Below are positions 33,043 through 42,713 of a stretch of DNA of 64,000 bases, piece by piece (positions within the stretch are counted from its first letter, which is position 1; each line of letters starts with the position of its first letter). Origin of the DNA: Camillea tinctor (Eukaryota; Ascomycota; Sordariomycetes; Xylariales; Xylariaceae); assembly GCA_022578605.1 (NCBI GenBank), contig MU394070.1:558001-622000 (forward strand), in the 5' to 3' direction. The position numbers and the translations under genes were made by a program. The notes beneath the pieces are model-generated. The model was not told the DNA's origin, did no database searches, and saw only the letters and a program-made list of their open reading frames with translations.

Positions 33043-35866
33043 TTATCCCGTCTTGCAGTCGGGAAGACCAGCCTGGAATACATCTGACTGCTTGACATAC
33101 AAACCTAAATAGTCTTGCGATGTGAAATTGGCATCGATGTAGTAGGCCACGTCCGCAGAGCTATAATCGCTACCGAGTATAGCTAAGACATCACTCTCAA
33201 TACTACAGGACAAGTCACATTAGCCTTTCAAGCTACGCTTGCGAGAGGTCTACCAAGAAGAAATCGCCATGTACTTACAAGTCAACGAAAACGACGTCGA
33301 CAACATCCGCAGATCCATCCTCACCAAACCCAGCCTCGCCCCGGAAGAAATCCGGGATAGAATAGTACGGCATCTCCGAGTGTACCGTATCGTCACCATC
33401 GGATCCAAAGTCGTCCACAGTCGTGTACCCTGCCACCATGTCGACAACTTGGCGCCTTGTAACACCCAAGTGACCTTGCAACGGGTGATTGTGCCTTCCT
33501 CTAGCAGTGGAAAGGGGAGCAACAAACGGGTCGACACAGACGTCACGCTCGGTAGGCATGACACCGATATCGCGCTTTTGACTAGCTCCTGCATTGTTTA
33601 GGGAATCAAGGACTGTCCTGGCCAGGCTGTAAGGTACTTCGGCAACGTATAGGAAAGCGTCACGGAATGGTGACACAATATAGTTGTCATCATTTGTAAA
33701 AGGCCCCTTATACATGTCAAAGCGTATGCCCCCGGTATTGGAGATAATATAACGAGCGATGTCCTTCCGTGACTCATTGACTACGGCTCCGGCCAAGGCA
33801 CCAGAGAGCAGAGGGAATATGTTATTAGAGCTGTTGAAAGGCGCGCAGGTCACTGTAATAATGGGAGTCAGTAATTGCCATATTGGGTAATTTGTGTGCT
33901 CTCGAGACCATTGTCTCGGGAGTTAAAACTCCTACAAATCCGTCAGGTACGCCTGACTATGATAGGAAATTTTGACTTCCGGACCGGCCCGGAACAAGCC
34001 AAAGGGGGGAATAAACGACTCCAAAAATTACTCACTACAGTAATCTTGGGGGACGCATCCGTATACTTCGCCAAGGTTGAGTTGTGTTCTATAATTTGCG
34101 ATTTCGGCCGTCGTTTCGAGACCGTTGTCGTAGTCGAAGTTGTGATCATACCAGGTAGCAGCATCTATAAGAAATGAAGCTTAGTATAGCAATTTCTGGG
34201 TAGAGAGAAGCATATGGCGTGAGAGAATAGCATGTGGGAGGTCGAGACGCGGGTAAATCCACATGGAAAGCTACGTACGGAACTCAAAAGTCCTCCGATT
34301 CCAGTCTAAGTACCGACGGGAGTATACAAACGGAGAGGTCGAATTTTCAGTCGCTTTGCGGCTAGGATTGGGAACACCACTGAAAACACCGGGAGTCAAT
34401 AACTGCCATATTAGGTAACGTTTTTTACTCTCGCCATTGTGCCTTGGGAGTAAAGATTCATACGCCTAGCCTTGATTGGCAAGTTCGACTCCCAATATTG
34501 GCCAAAAGGGGGAATAAATGTCTCCCAAAGTTACTCACGCAGGGTTCGTCTGAATGCCGTTGTAGCCACTATTTCCGCTGTCGAACCCTGACATAGAAAA
34601 CCAGCCAAGAGTCTCACAGTAACGGCCTTAAGTCATCGTTAGCCTAGCGTAGACAAGTAGGCGGTCGCCCTCTGATGGACCCTACCCGACTCGAGCGAGG
34701 TGCTGCTCGCGTCATAAACAGCAAAATCGCGGATGTGGCTGTGACCACCTACATCTTTTGTCAGGAAGAACAGAGGAATAACTGAGATGTGGCGATTTGG
34801 TTGTGACGCGACGCACCGAAGAACTGAATGGGGGTATCAGGATGTACAGCACGAATGGCATCGAATACAAGCTGGAAGGTACTCTCTCGCGCTGGATTGT
34901 GACCAAGAACGACAAAAACATCTATGGGGTCGGTGGTGTGAATCGCGTCCAAGAACCATTCCTGCTTCACCATGGTTTTTGCAGGAATTATTTTGGTGAC
35001 ATTAGTGTTGCCTGCCAGATAGAAACCATCAGATCTGATAAAAGATGTTCCATCTCTCATATGAATGGTATTTATTATATATGAGCTGCCTACCAGTAAA
35101 GTCAAACAGCACGCCAAAGGCCATAATGCGCAGACCATGCTCAGTGGTGAAGTATCTCTGGGTCTTCCCGATATACTGCCACTGTCCCGTTTCCTGGTTA
35201 ATGATCTGTACATTGGAGGTGAGATACTTATCTCCCCAATATGCAGATATCTGGTTCAGGGATTGGTAGGCAACGTCTGCAAGGTACAACTCGTGGTTCC
35301 CAATAGCCAGCAAGTCATAATCGACCTTGTCGAATATCTTCATGGATATTTCACCATCTGGGCTAGTCGCGTCACTTAGGCCGGTGCCATCGTGCAGATC
35401 ACCTGTTTCCCATCATTAGCCTAGGAGGCGGGTTGCCATACAATAGGCCAGCAAACAACTTACCCGTGTCAACCAGAAGGATGTCCACGCCCATGTTACC
35501 AGCTTGGTGCTTAAGGTGAGTTGAGAATGTCACAAAATCACCCCAGTCAGCTCCATAGTTTCCCTCCTTCAGGTGACCTTCGAGCCAACCATGCGTGTCG
35601 GTCTGAGGAGCTGGTCAACAGGACTATAACAAAAGGAAGATACCTCTTATGTGAGATATATAGCTACTCACGGTGTGCAAGAAGTTCAGTTGACCCCATT
35701 CTAACGCCCTCCTAGGCCCGTAGGTAGCATTTATAGCTTCACTCTGCATGCGCTTCACATGTCGTACGTGCTCAATATGGTTTATTGGCCCATAGCAGCT
35801 GCTGCAGGCTAAGGTGGTTGGAAGGATGACGGCAACCGCTGAAGCGACGGAGTCGAAATATCTCAT
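33043..35866 (-). CDS. Secreted/vacuolar metallophosphoesterase with 5'-nucleotidase C-terminal domain (YHR202W-like)
   Basis: Ten exons (35866-35672, 35602-35464, 35402-35094, 35011-34817, 34748-34686, 34626-34539, 34379-34279, 34164-34036, 33852-33279, 33202-33043) give exactly 650 residues. Residues 1-20 are a signal peptide (FDSVASAVAVILPTTLACSS). The dinuclear metal site appears as TTDTHGWLEGH (D67, H69), LLVDTGDLHDGTGLSD, AIGNHELYL, VVLGHNPA and FFGGHSHIRDF. The C-terminal 5'-nucleotidase domain has SNTGGIRFDMYKGPFTNDDN. The family hydrolyses nucleotides or phosphate esters outside the cytosol; yeast YHR202W is vacuolar. Most introns are 59-114 nt, but introns 6 (34538-34380, 159 nt) and 8 (34035-33853, 183 nt) are longer and related to each other in sequence. 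The frame is intact throughout, so the gene looks functional. Confidence 0.9.
33853..34035 (-). mobile_element. Introner-like element, intron 8 of the nucleotidase gene
   Basis: A 183-nt intron (GTGAGT...TTACAG, phase 1) homologous to intron 6 of the same gene and to intron 1 of the broken transporter at 54590. The first 30 nt match intron 6 at 26 positions by hand count. The 3' block AATATGGCAATTACTGACTCCC matches intron 6 at 20 of 22. GGAGTC near the 5' end and GACTCC near the 3' end form a subterminal inverted repeat. A central hairpin has GAGAC / GTCTC arms (33901-33922). The TGAC in the 3' block is a plausible branch site. Confidence 0.8.
34380..34538 (-). mobile_element. Introner-like element, intron 6 of the nucleotidase gene
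   Basis: A 159-nt intron (GTGAGT...TTTCAG, phase 2) sharing its 5' 30 nt, a mid-element AGGCGTA block, a CTCCC..CAATGG block and its 3' end with intron 8 of the same gene. It lies in the same transcriptional orientation. Subterminal GGGAG / GACTCCC arms are present but imperfect, and the central hairpin is weaker than in the other copies. Confidence 0.8.
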
Positions 35867-36740
35867 CCTGTTTAAGGTACTAGAAGAGAAAGGGGAATAC
35901 GAGGTAGGGAAATTAGTGAAAGCGATGAAGCTTAGACTCAGTGGGAGAAAAACAAAAGTGTCAGAGAGGGGGTTTATTCAAAGTATATAAGTTACCTATC
36001 TAACCTATATGTACTTAATATAAAGGACATTCACATTTCATGGAGCCGTCCGTGCAAGTGGCAGGGATTGTCCGGAAATAGGGACAGGGAATGGAGGTGT
36101 AAGTCGGTATTGGTATCAATCAAGCTTCTCTGATCTAACCTAGCCTAATCTTCGCACATAATATAAACCGATCTCAACGCTTGCTGCAGCTTGCAGCTGC
36201 AGCTCACAGTTACTGCACAGATGACTATCCGAATCAAGCAGGTGTGTCGGTGTACGTATGTCAAATAACCTAGCTTAGCTAGCATGGATGCTTTTCCCAC
36301 CCTCCTAGTATCTTGATTATGGACTAATCGTTGGTCTTTTCCGAACCCGTGAAAGAGCCTCACGGATATTTAAAGGACAGTTTCCTTTGTTTCTCTCCCT
36401 CTCTTATTCGACTTTTTCTATTCTCTGGAGACATTGACTTATCCTCAATTTGATATAATTTGGTAGCCAACAGTTCACCCTCATAGAGCGAAATACAGAG
36501 AAGAAGGAAGAAAAAGCCCAACAGCCACCGAATATAAATAAAAAGGGTTGTTATCTCGGGCGCGTTGATTTTATTCCTATCTTGAAATTCCTCCATAACC
36601 CTGGCTTCCCCGCTAACGGGGGTAACTAATCTATAGTATTAACTGGACCTTGGAGATGCCAGCGGTATACTCCGCCGCTGGAGAAACCGGGGGTGTCACA
36701 TTGTTATCATCGGCCTTGACGGCGTGGTAGTTTTTTTTTT

Positions 36741-36771
<31 letters not shown>

Positions 36772-37351
36772 TTGTGCTTTTATAATTTTTTTTTTCACCA
36801 AAACCAGCTTTGCAAAAAAAAAAATTTTTAAAAGGNNNNNNNNNNCCTGCCGGGCCCCGCCAGGGTGTGCCCGAGCGCCCGCCGTGGCAGTGCCAGCCTT
36901 TCCGTCTTGCTGGGGGGGCGGCGCGGCCCCGAGGGGGTTCTCCTTTTCTAATTTGTAGTTGCTCGAACACCTGCTTTGCAGACAACTCACTTTGTACTCT
37001 GGGTGACTTAGCCCAATATCCGAATGAGGATTCTAGGATACGATACGATTTTAATCGTATTAATGATTCTTAAGCTATCTACATCGAATGCATCAATTTA
37101 AAAGAAAGATGTAGTCGTTTCTAAGACCAAAGAGACAAGTCTTAATAGGAAACGCAAGATAAAAGGGAAATAAACTAAGCTTAGAATTTGGGGGACTGTT
37201 AAACCCTGAAGATCGCAGCGGGCTTTTACGAATAAACCCTCCTATTTCTTACATATAAAGGAAACCCGTTGGAAGTATCAAAGCTAAATTAGAGATTAAT
37301 AGAAACGCTTGCCTTCAAAAGGGGTAAAATGGACTGGAGGTAGGGAGAGAT
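35867..37351. other. Intergenic with assembly gap and possible LTR remnant
   Basis: Contains the nucleotidase promoter, then a low-quality stretch: about 20 T followed by about 22 G (36730-36771), ten N, and a short G/C-rich segment (36846-36940) unlike its surroundings. At 37185-37200 the string TTTGGGGGACTGTTAA resembles a polypurine tract joined to the start of a retrotransposon LTR. No intact gene. Confidence 0.5.
36836..36845. other. Assembly gap (10 N) with homopolymer flanks
   Basis: Ten N, preceded by T and G homopolymers and followed by G/C-rich sequence of doubtful quality. The length 10 is a placeholder, so the true distance is unknown. ORFs through this stretch should be ignored. 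Confidence 0.95.
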
Positions 37352-37581
37352 TTAGAACAGGTCGGCGAGCAACACCCCAACAAACATGATTTGCTTCGCT
37401 TCCTCCGCGCTGACATGTTCATTCATGGTGAACGTGAACCTCGCTACCGTCCAGTCCTGTTGGTCAGGGTATACGGCATTAGGTTCTAAATCAGCCCCTT
37501 CGTAAACTGCAAGCTGATAGCCAGAAAAGAGCCTGCCTCTCCCCCTTGATATATGTTCCTTGCAATAATAGTCTAACGCCG
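37352..37581 (-). pseudogene. Coding-like 3' fragment of an unrecognised gene
   Basis: On the minus strand an open frame from an AG acceptor-like site (37582) to TAA (37354-37352) encodes about 76 residues with clear protein character: LDYYCKEHISRGRGRLFSGY, then QLAVYEGADLEPNAVYPDQQ, WTVARFTFTMNEHVSAEEAK and a hydrophobic end (MFVGVLLADLF). No start codon or convincing upstream exon is found; in-frame TAA codons lie just upstream (37601-37606), and the region beyond is A/T-rich. It is either the last exon of a gene whose 5' part is decayed or a gene with unseen small exons. The family is not identified. Confidence 0.4.
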
Positions 37582-38435
37582 CTATCGTGATAATTGTTCC
37601 TTATTAAGCACCCGGCGTGGACTAGGCAAGGATCAAAAATAGATGATTAGGTAGGAATAAATACAGATTATATAATATATAAGCACTTGAATGAAGCCTA
37701 TAACCTACTAGAAAAGCAATTATTGGGTGCATAGTTTTTACAACGGCCATTTTGTAAATTATTTGGCTTTTCTTTGTAACAAAATATGACAATAGAGAAT
37801 CAAGGACCATCATTTGGCCGAATGCAGTAAGCAACTCATCTGAATAAAAACAGATACTGGATAATTCTATCTCATCAACACCTAGCCACGCCAAGTTTTC
37901 ATCGATATCACAAGCGATGAGAGAGGATGGACAATGAAACTTGTGAGTGTAAATATACGAGTGACTTCTTCCTACTGAGCTAGTTATGACAACAGCAGAG
38001 CAAACCACCCTCAAGTGAAGACACACGAACTTTCAGGCAGTCATAGTGCAAGCAGGATTGTGCCTAGTGATTTCCACTCCATGTATAGTATCTACGAGAC
38101 CTTTGTGAATTATCAAGCACATTATGGAGGAAAGTAGTTTCAGGACAGAAAGAAGTATTTGAAGTCTGATAAATTAATGCTGGTTACTCCAGGGGAAAAC
38201 AAATAAAACCAAACCAAAACAAAACAAAACAACAAATCTGAAACATAATGATAATGGATAATGTTAATCAACATGTATACCCCTAATCCCACACCTAATC
38301 AATGCCACCCCCCAAAAAAAACCCCCCAAAACTTGTAGAAGGAGGACATATAAGTCATGAACCGCCCCGAGAAGAATGAATCAACACCCCAACCGTCACA
38401 ACACCCATGATTATATCTGTAAAATTTAACGACAC
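37582..38435. other. Intergenic / uncertain
   Basis: Upstream of the coding-like fragment and downstream of the GPI-like gene. A 134-codon minus-strand ORF (37622-38026) is mostly low-complexity hydrophobic at its end and does not join the fragment convincingly. Nothing else seen. Confidence 0.4.
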
Positions 38436-39113
38436 TTATAGAAGAAAGAAATGTCCAGCAACCAGAGCCAGACCGGAGACGAGAGCCAAATTCCTTGTGA
38501 GCGACGAAGCCGCACCAGTGAACGCTACAGGGGGGGTGCCAGCATTGCCGGTGATGCCAGTAGTGTTGTTAGACGCGCTCGATCCAGAAGATCCGCCCAT
38601 GTTGCTAGAGCCGCTAGTGCTGCCGGACCCGGTAGCACCGTTGGCACCAACACAGGCGCCGGAGCTGCATGAGACGCCAGCCTGGCCAACGATGGCGGTG
38701 ACACCCGGGGCAGCAGCTCCGGTGGCTGTAGCACCCATGCCGGGGGCTCCGACAGGGGTAGCGGGGGCGGGAGCGGCAGTGATGGTAGCAGTGACACCGT
38801 TGCCGATGATGGCAACAGTTTGCATGCCCATGCCAGTAGGCTGAGCACCGGGGCAGGTGATCTCAATCTCGTTGGGGTTGCAAGATGGGCAGCTGACCGT
38901 GGTAACAACGAAGCCGGGAGGGACGACGGCGGTCACATAGTCAACCGGGCTACCAGCGCAAGTCTCAGTGATGGTGTAAGTGGCCATCCACGAGCTAGTT
39001 TCGCAGGCGGCAGGCAAGACAGTCTCGTAGATGGTGGTGTAGAAGCTCTGCGTCGCAGGGGGGGCAGTGCAGTAGAGGAAAGCAGAGGTGGAGGTACCGT
39101 TGACGAGAGACAT
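38436..39113 (-). CDS. Ala/Gly/Ser/Thr-rich GPI-anchored-like protein
   Basis: Single exon, 225 residues; the start has a good context (CCAAAATGTC). The N-terminal half has spaced cysteines and aromatic repeats (FLYCTAPPATQSFYTTIYET, YTITETC, VVTTVSCPSC), a pattern common in fungal cell-wall glycoproteins. The second half is an Ala/Gly/Ser/Thr/Pro-rich linker, and the end is a typical GPI-attachment signal: small residues (GAASSL) then a hydrophobic tail (ALVSGLALVAGHFFLL). Oddly there is no N-terminal hydrophobic signal peptide (MSLVNGTSTSAFLYC). Either an upstream exon supplies it or the protein is tail-anchored. I recall similar proteins in other sordariomycetes but no named function. Confidence 0.75.
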   Translation of the reverse strand: MSLVNGTSTSAFLYCTAPPATQSFYTTIYETVLPAACETSSWMATYTITETCAGSPVDYVTAVVPPGFVVTTVSCPSCNPNEIEITCPGAQPTGMGMQTVAIIGNGVTATITAAPAPATPVGAPGMGATATGAAAPGVTAIVGQAGVSCSSGACVGANGATGSGSTSGSSNMGGSSGSSASNNTTGITGNAGTPPVAFTGAASSLTRNLALVSGLALVAGHFFLL

Positions 39114-40925
39114 TTTGGCTGGTGGTGTTGGTTATGTAGTATGTAAGAAAAAGAACAATTGATTCGTATGAACGGATTGATTGATGCGGTAGTAAACGAA
39201 TGTGTTTAGCGAATGTGTGTTATTAAATGAATGTGGTAGCCGGAGGCTGTTAATGAGTGACTGTGGTGATTTAAGTAGTAGTGAATGATTGGGATGCTGA
39301 TGATGCTGAGGAGAAGAGATTGAAAACAGCAGGATGTGAAGCCATCTTTATACCGAAGACGGACGACCTGATCTTGAACGCGGTGATAGAGGATTCCGCT
39401 CTAACTGCTACTAAGCTTAGCATAACAAACACCAGGTCGAGCTTGAAAGAATGATACGGGATTACGAGACATTCCTCTCGTTGAGAGTAAAATTGACCAG
39501 TCTGTATGTGCGGATTGTTAGGTTATCAGTGGGAGGTATGGACTGGGTCCAAGACAGTCTCAGGCTTGGATGCGGACATGCGAGGTTTGTTGAAGACTCG
39601 GGCTGAATGCGCTCTCTCTTGGACGATGCAGACAGATATGTTAAGACATAACCTACATATCAACGGCGTGACTGTTTGAGACTCGCCATGCTATCTTCTT
39701 CTACCTATTCGACTGTCGCTTGTCACTTGGTTGAACCTGCGTGGTACTGCACCGCATGATACGGGCACTGCGGTACTACCTGGTAACCTACAGCTAATCA
39801 CTACTACTACATACTATGGTTATGGTATATTGGTTAGGTATCACTCCAGTGTTCAGAATATCTTCACCTATCTATTCATTTATGCTGGCATGTAGATAGA
39901 ATTGGTATGTGCCCTCTTTAATCGACATCTCCCGCCCATTGCCTAAAAGAAGGCGATCGGGAGACTTCCTAACAAGGAATTTAATCTCCAGAGTGATTCT
40001 CGTGATTGAGAATGGCAACTCGTCACTGTAAAGATGTCGAGGTGACGGTCGTGGCAACTCTGTGAATACTTTTTGATCTGAAGAAGAAAAGAGGAAGTTT
40101 TTTTTTTTTACGAGCGGCAGACAGATTTCCCTTTTGAACTAAAAGAAAAGAGAGAAAAATTTAGCACGCTAATGGTGGGACCAATCGAATCTGCTATCCT
40201 AGGCTTAGTGTAAAACCTCGAAGCTGCCAGCAGCTGGCAAACATGTAACAACTACTCTAACTAGGCACTAGGTCAGGTACCTAGGTACGGAATACAATAC
40301 GTAATTTTGGAAGTTACTAATGTACCAACCTATATCGTGCTACTTTTCAAGTTGATAACCTTGGAAGTTAAGTTAATTGCAAACATAAGTAGGTTATTTA
40401 GTATGTTACGTACATGGTAAAGTGATAGAGTAGGTAGAATTAATCAAAGAAAGAGAGAAAAGAAAAATACGACTTTAGAGATAGCAGGTATTTTAATAAG
40501 ACACCTTGATTTACGACTGGCATTGTCCGCACTATCTACTTTGTTATGTTTTGGATATCTATGGATCTATGGGTACTTCAGTAAGGTATATATGAACAAC
40601 TAACAGCCTAATTGACCAACTACATGATTTCCTTAATTATACTACATTGTTCGTCATAATGGGAATTCATTCTTGGAGAGAGAGAGAGAGAGAGAGAAGC
40701 ATCGCTTCTCTCTCTCATAAGATAAGTGCTCACCCTTTTCTCTCAATGTCAATGGGTGGGTACTTATGTACACATACTACATATGTGGATCCACTTATGG
40801 ACCCATTGTTTACATAAGTGCATATGTGCCTACCTACAACCTTGGAACTTTAGGTATTAGATAGTACTTACCTAACCTACTACTGAACTCCCTCCATCCA
40901 TCCCCAAACTCCTGACAGACAAGCC
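39114..40925. other. Intergenic with GA/CT hairpin
   Basis: Between divergent genes. Contains the GPI-like gene's leader, CCTAGGTAC motifs near 40270, and a perfect hairpin at 40688-40716. No gene seen. Confidence 0.6.
40688..40716. repeat. 13-bp perfect hairpin of GA and CT tracts
   Basis: GAGAGAGAGAAGC (40688-40700), a 3-nt loop ATC, and its exact complement GCTTCTCTCTCTC (40704-40716), preceded by more GA. It lies about 210 nt upstream of the FAM32A start. It could form a cruciform or an RNA stem if transcribed. Confidence 0.85.
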
Positions 40926-41438
40926 ATGCCATCTGACGACTATGCTTCCGTAGGAGGGGGCGGCGCCCTTAAACTGAAAGGTGGAAAGGTGCAAAAATCC
41001 AAGAAGACGAAAAAGAAGGAGGATAAATCCGTGTCCTCTAACCTTGAGCGTTCCTTGTCGGCCCAGCCGGATCTTGCTACTCCTAGTGAGCCTCCCAAGT
41101 CGCGACGAGATGACACCGGCGGGCTGGACCGACCTCACGGCTCTGACCGCGAGGATGCCGACGAACATAAGACCGAAGCCGAGCGCCGTCATGAGGAGGC
41201 TAGTAGGAAGAAGGTATGCCGCGAATTATCTCCCCTTCGCTCCCCTTATTTATGTTGGACGACTAGAGCAGCTGACGTGAGGCGCACCCTTACACGTAAA
41301 CAGATGTTAAAGATGCTCCAAGACCCCAAACTTTCGTCGGACCTACGCAAGACTCACAAAGAGAGGGTCGAGGGCCTCAACACCTATCTCTCCAAGCTGA
41401 GCGAGCACCATGACATGCCTAAAATCGGTCCTGGATAG
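40926..41438 (+). CDS. FAM32A family protein
   Basis: Small basic nuclear protein; human FAM32A is a spliceosome C-complex factor near the 3' splice site. Proposed exons 40926-41213 and 41304-41438 give 140 residues. The N-terminus has the family's ALKLKGGKV followed by a Lys-rich stretch (KSKKTKKKEDK). The C-terminus is the conserved KTHKERVEGLNTYLSKLSEH then HDMPKIGPG. The splice is placed by family alignment: RHEEASRKK joins MLKMLQDPKLSSD. The donor is GTATGC, the acceptor AACAG, and GCTGAC 27 nt upstream serves as branch site. The 90-nt intron is a multiple of three with no stop, so unspliced mRNA would encode a 170-residue form with a 30-residue insertion. Confidence 0.85.
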   Translation: MPSDDYASVGGGGALKLKGGKVQKSKKTKKKEDKSVSSNLERSLSAQPDLATPSEPPKSRRDDTGGLDRPHGSDREDADEHKTEAERRHEEASRKKVCRELSPLRSPYLCWTTRAADVRRTLTRKQMLKMLQDPKLSSDLRKTHKERVEGLNTYLSKLSEHHDMPKIGPG

Positions 41439-42713
41439 TCGGGTCTCAAAGAAGGGCTTGATTCTTAGGGAGGCTTATATGTTAACACGGTATACTTGGC
41501 GCATTGGTTTTGCTGACCTAGGATATATGCTTACCGGTAATTGACCTGCGACCCTCACCTTGTACCCTCTTCTGTGTCTAGATTGTCTTCTATGCCGCCT
41601 TTAATGAGTCGTGACGCAGAGCGAGGCCTCCCAGGAGGTATCGTCAACCGGATTAGTTTTATGGACGATCTGAATACGTCGCCTTCTCGGTTTATCTAGT
41701 TTAGGGGACGTAGAGACGAGCACTTCAATTGAATGGGTGAGGGAGGGACCTAAACATAAGCCACCTGCTAGCGCATGACACTTGAACGACCTTGGAATCT
41801 CCGTATGTGCATACTCATGCCCGGAGTAAGACACAGGACTAGAGTGCTATTTTTAAGGCATGTTCATAGCAAGAGTATATTTGAAGGCTCTTGACATACA
41901 TACAATCTATTTCTTATCACTTCATATTTAACTCTGGGTCCCTATACAAATGATGAATATATAGCCAAGTTAATACATACATATATATTTCCATCTCTAG
42001 TTTTGACTGCAATGGTAGTTTTGCGTTCACCACCCTCTCCTGGCTGCACTTCCCCCTTCCCCTCCAATGTAATGATCATATTCATCCATTTACCAACACG
42101 CGGCTAATATAGCACCATGTTCTCGTATTCAGCACCTCTCGACACAAGGGGTGCCATTGGAATTAACCACCTTTACTGGTTATACGAGGAAGGATGCGTA
42201 TCTCTATGAATTGTGGCGTTGGCAAAGTAGCTGGTAAAAAAAAAAACATCCGTCTAAGTGAAGACTAGATAGTTGACGTGCATTTATAGCCTATAGGTGA
42301 ACGAATGAATGTCTAGCAGAGCTTCCTACTACGGTGATTAATAGGCAAACAAATGTAGTTCCCTTCCCCCCTTCTCATATTTCCATTCCTTCCTCCTAAA
42401 CATCACACCCACCCCTCCAGTGCATTATTGCCACCCTTTGATGTATAACCTGTTTAAATATTTACATTACTGTATCATATCTCCGCGACACGTTGATCGA
42501 TCAACGAGCCACAGCCTTTTCCATGATATAATTACCACAATACCTAGATTGCTTATTTATCTATACCAGACCTGTCCTATATGAAATGAGTGTAAATGCC
42601 GCTATGTATTCCTCGTATATTAATGAAGGCATCGGGTTTATGTGCTGCTCCGCACCAATGCCGCAAACGCCAAAGCATCACAAATAAACAGTGTTGAGCG
42701 TAAACTGGCCCTT
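41439..42713. other. Intergenic between convergent genes
   Basis: 3' ends of the FAM32A gene and the mucin-like gene, A/T-leaning. No gene seen. Confidence 0.6.

Noticed and set aside
34483..34491. GTTCGACTC inside an introner-like intron resembles a tRNA B box
   Set aside because: No A box, cloverleaf or acceptor stem at suitable spacing; the copies elsewhere do not keep it.
37622..38026. 134-codon minus-strand ORF next to the orphan exon
   Set aside because: A/T-rich, ends in random hydrophobics, and no splice joins it in frame to the orphan exon convincingly.
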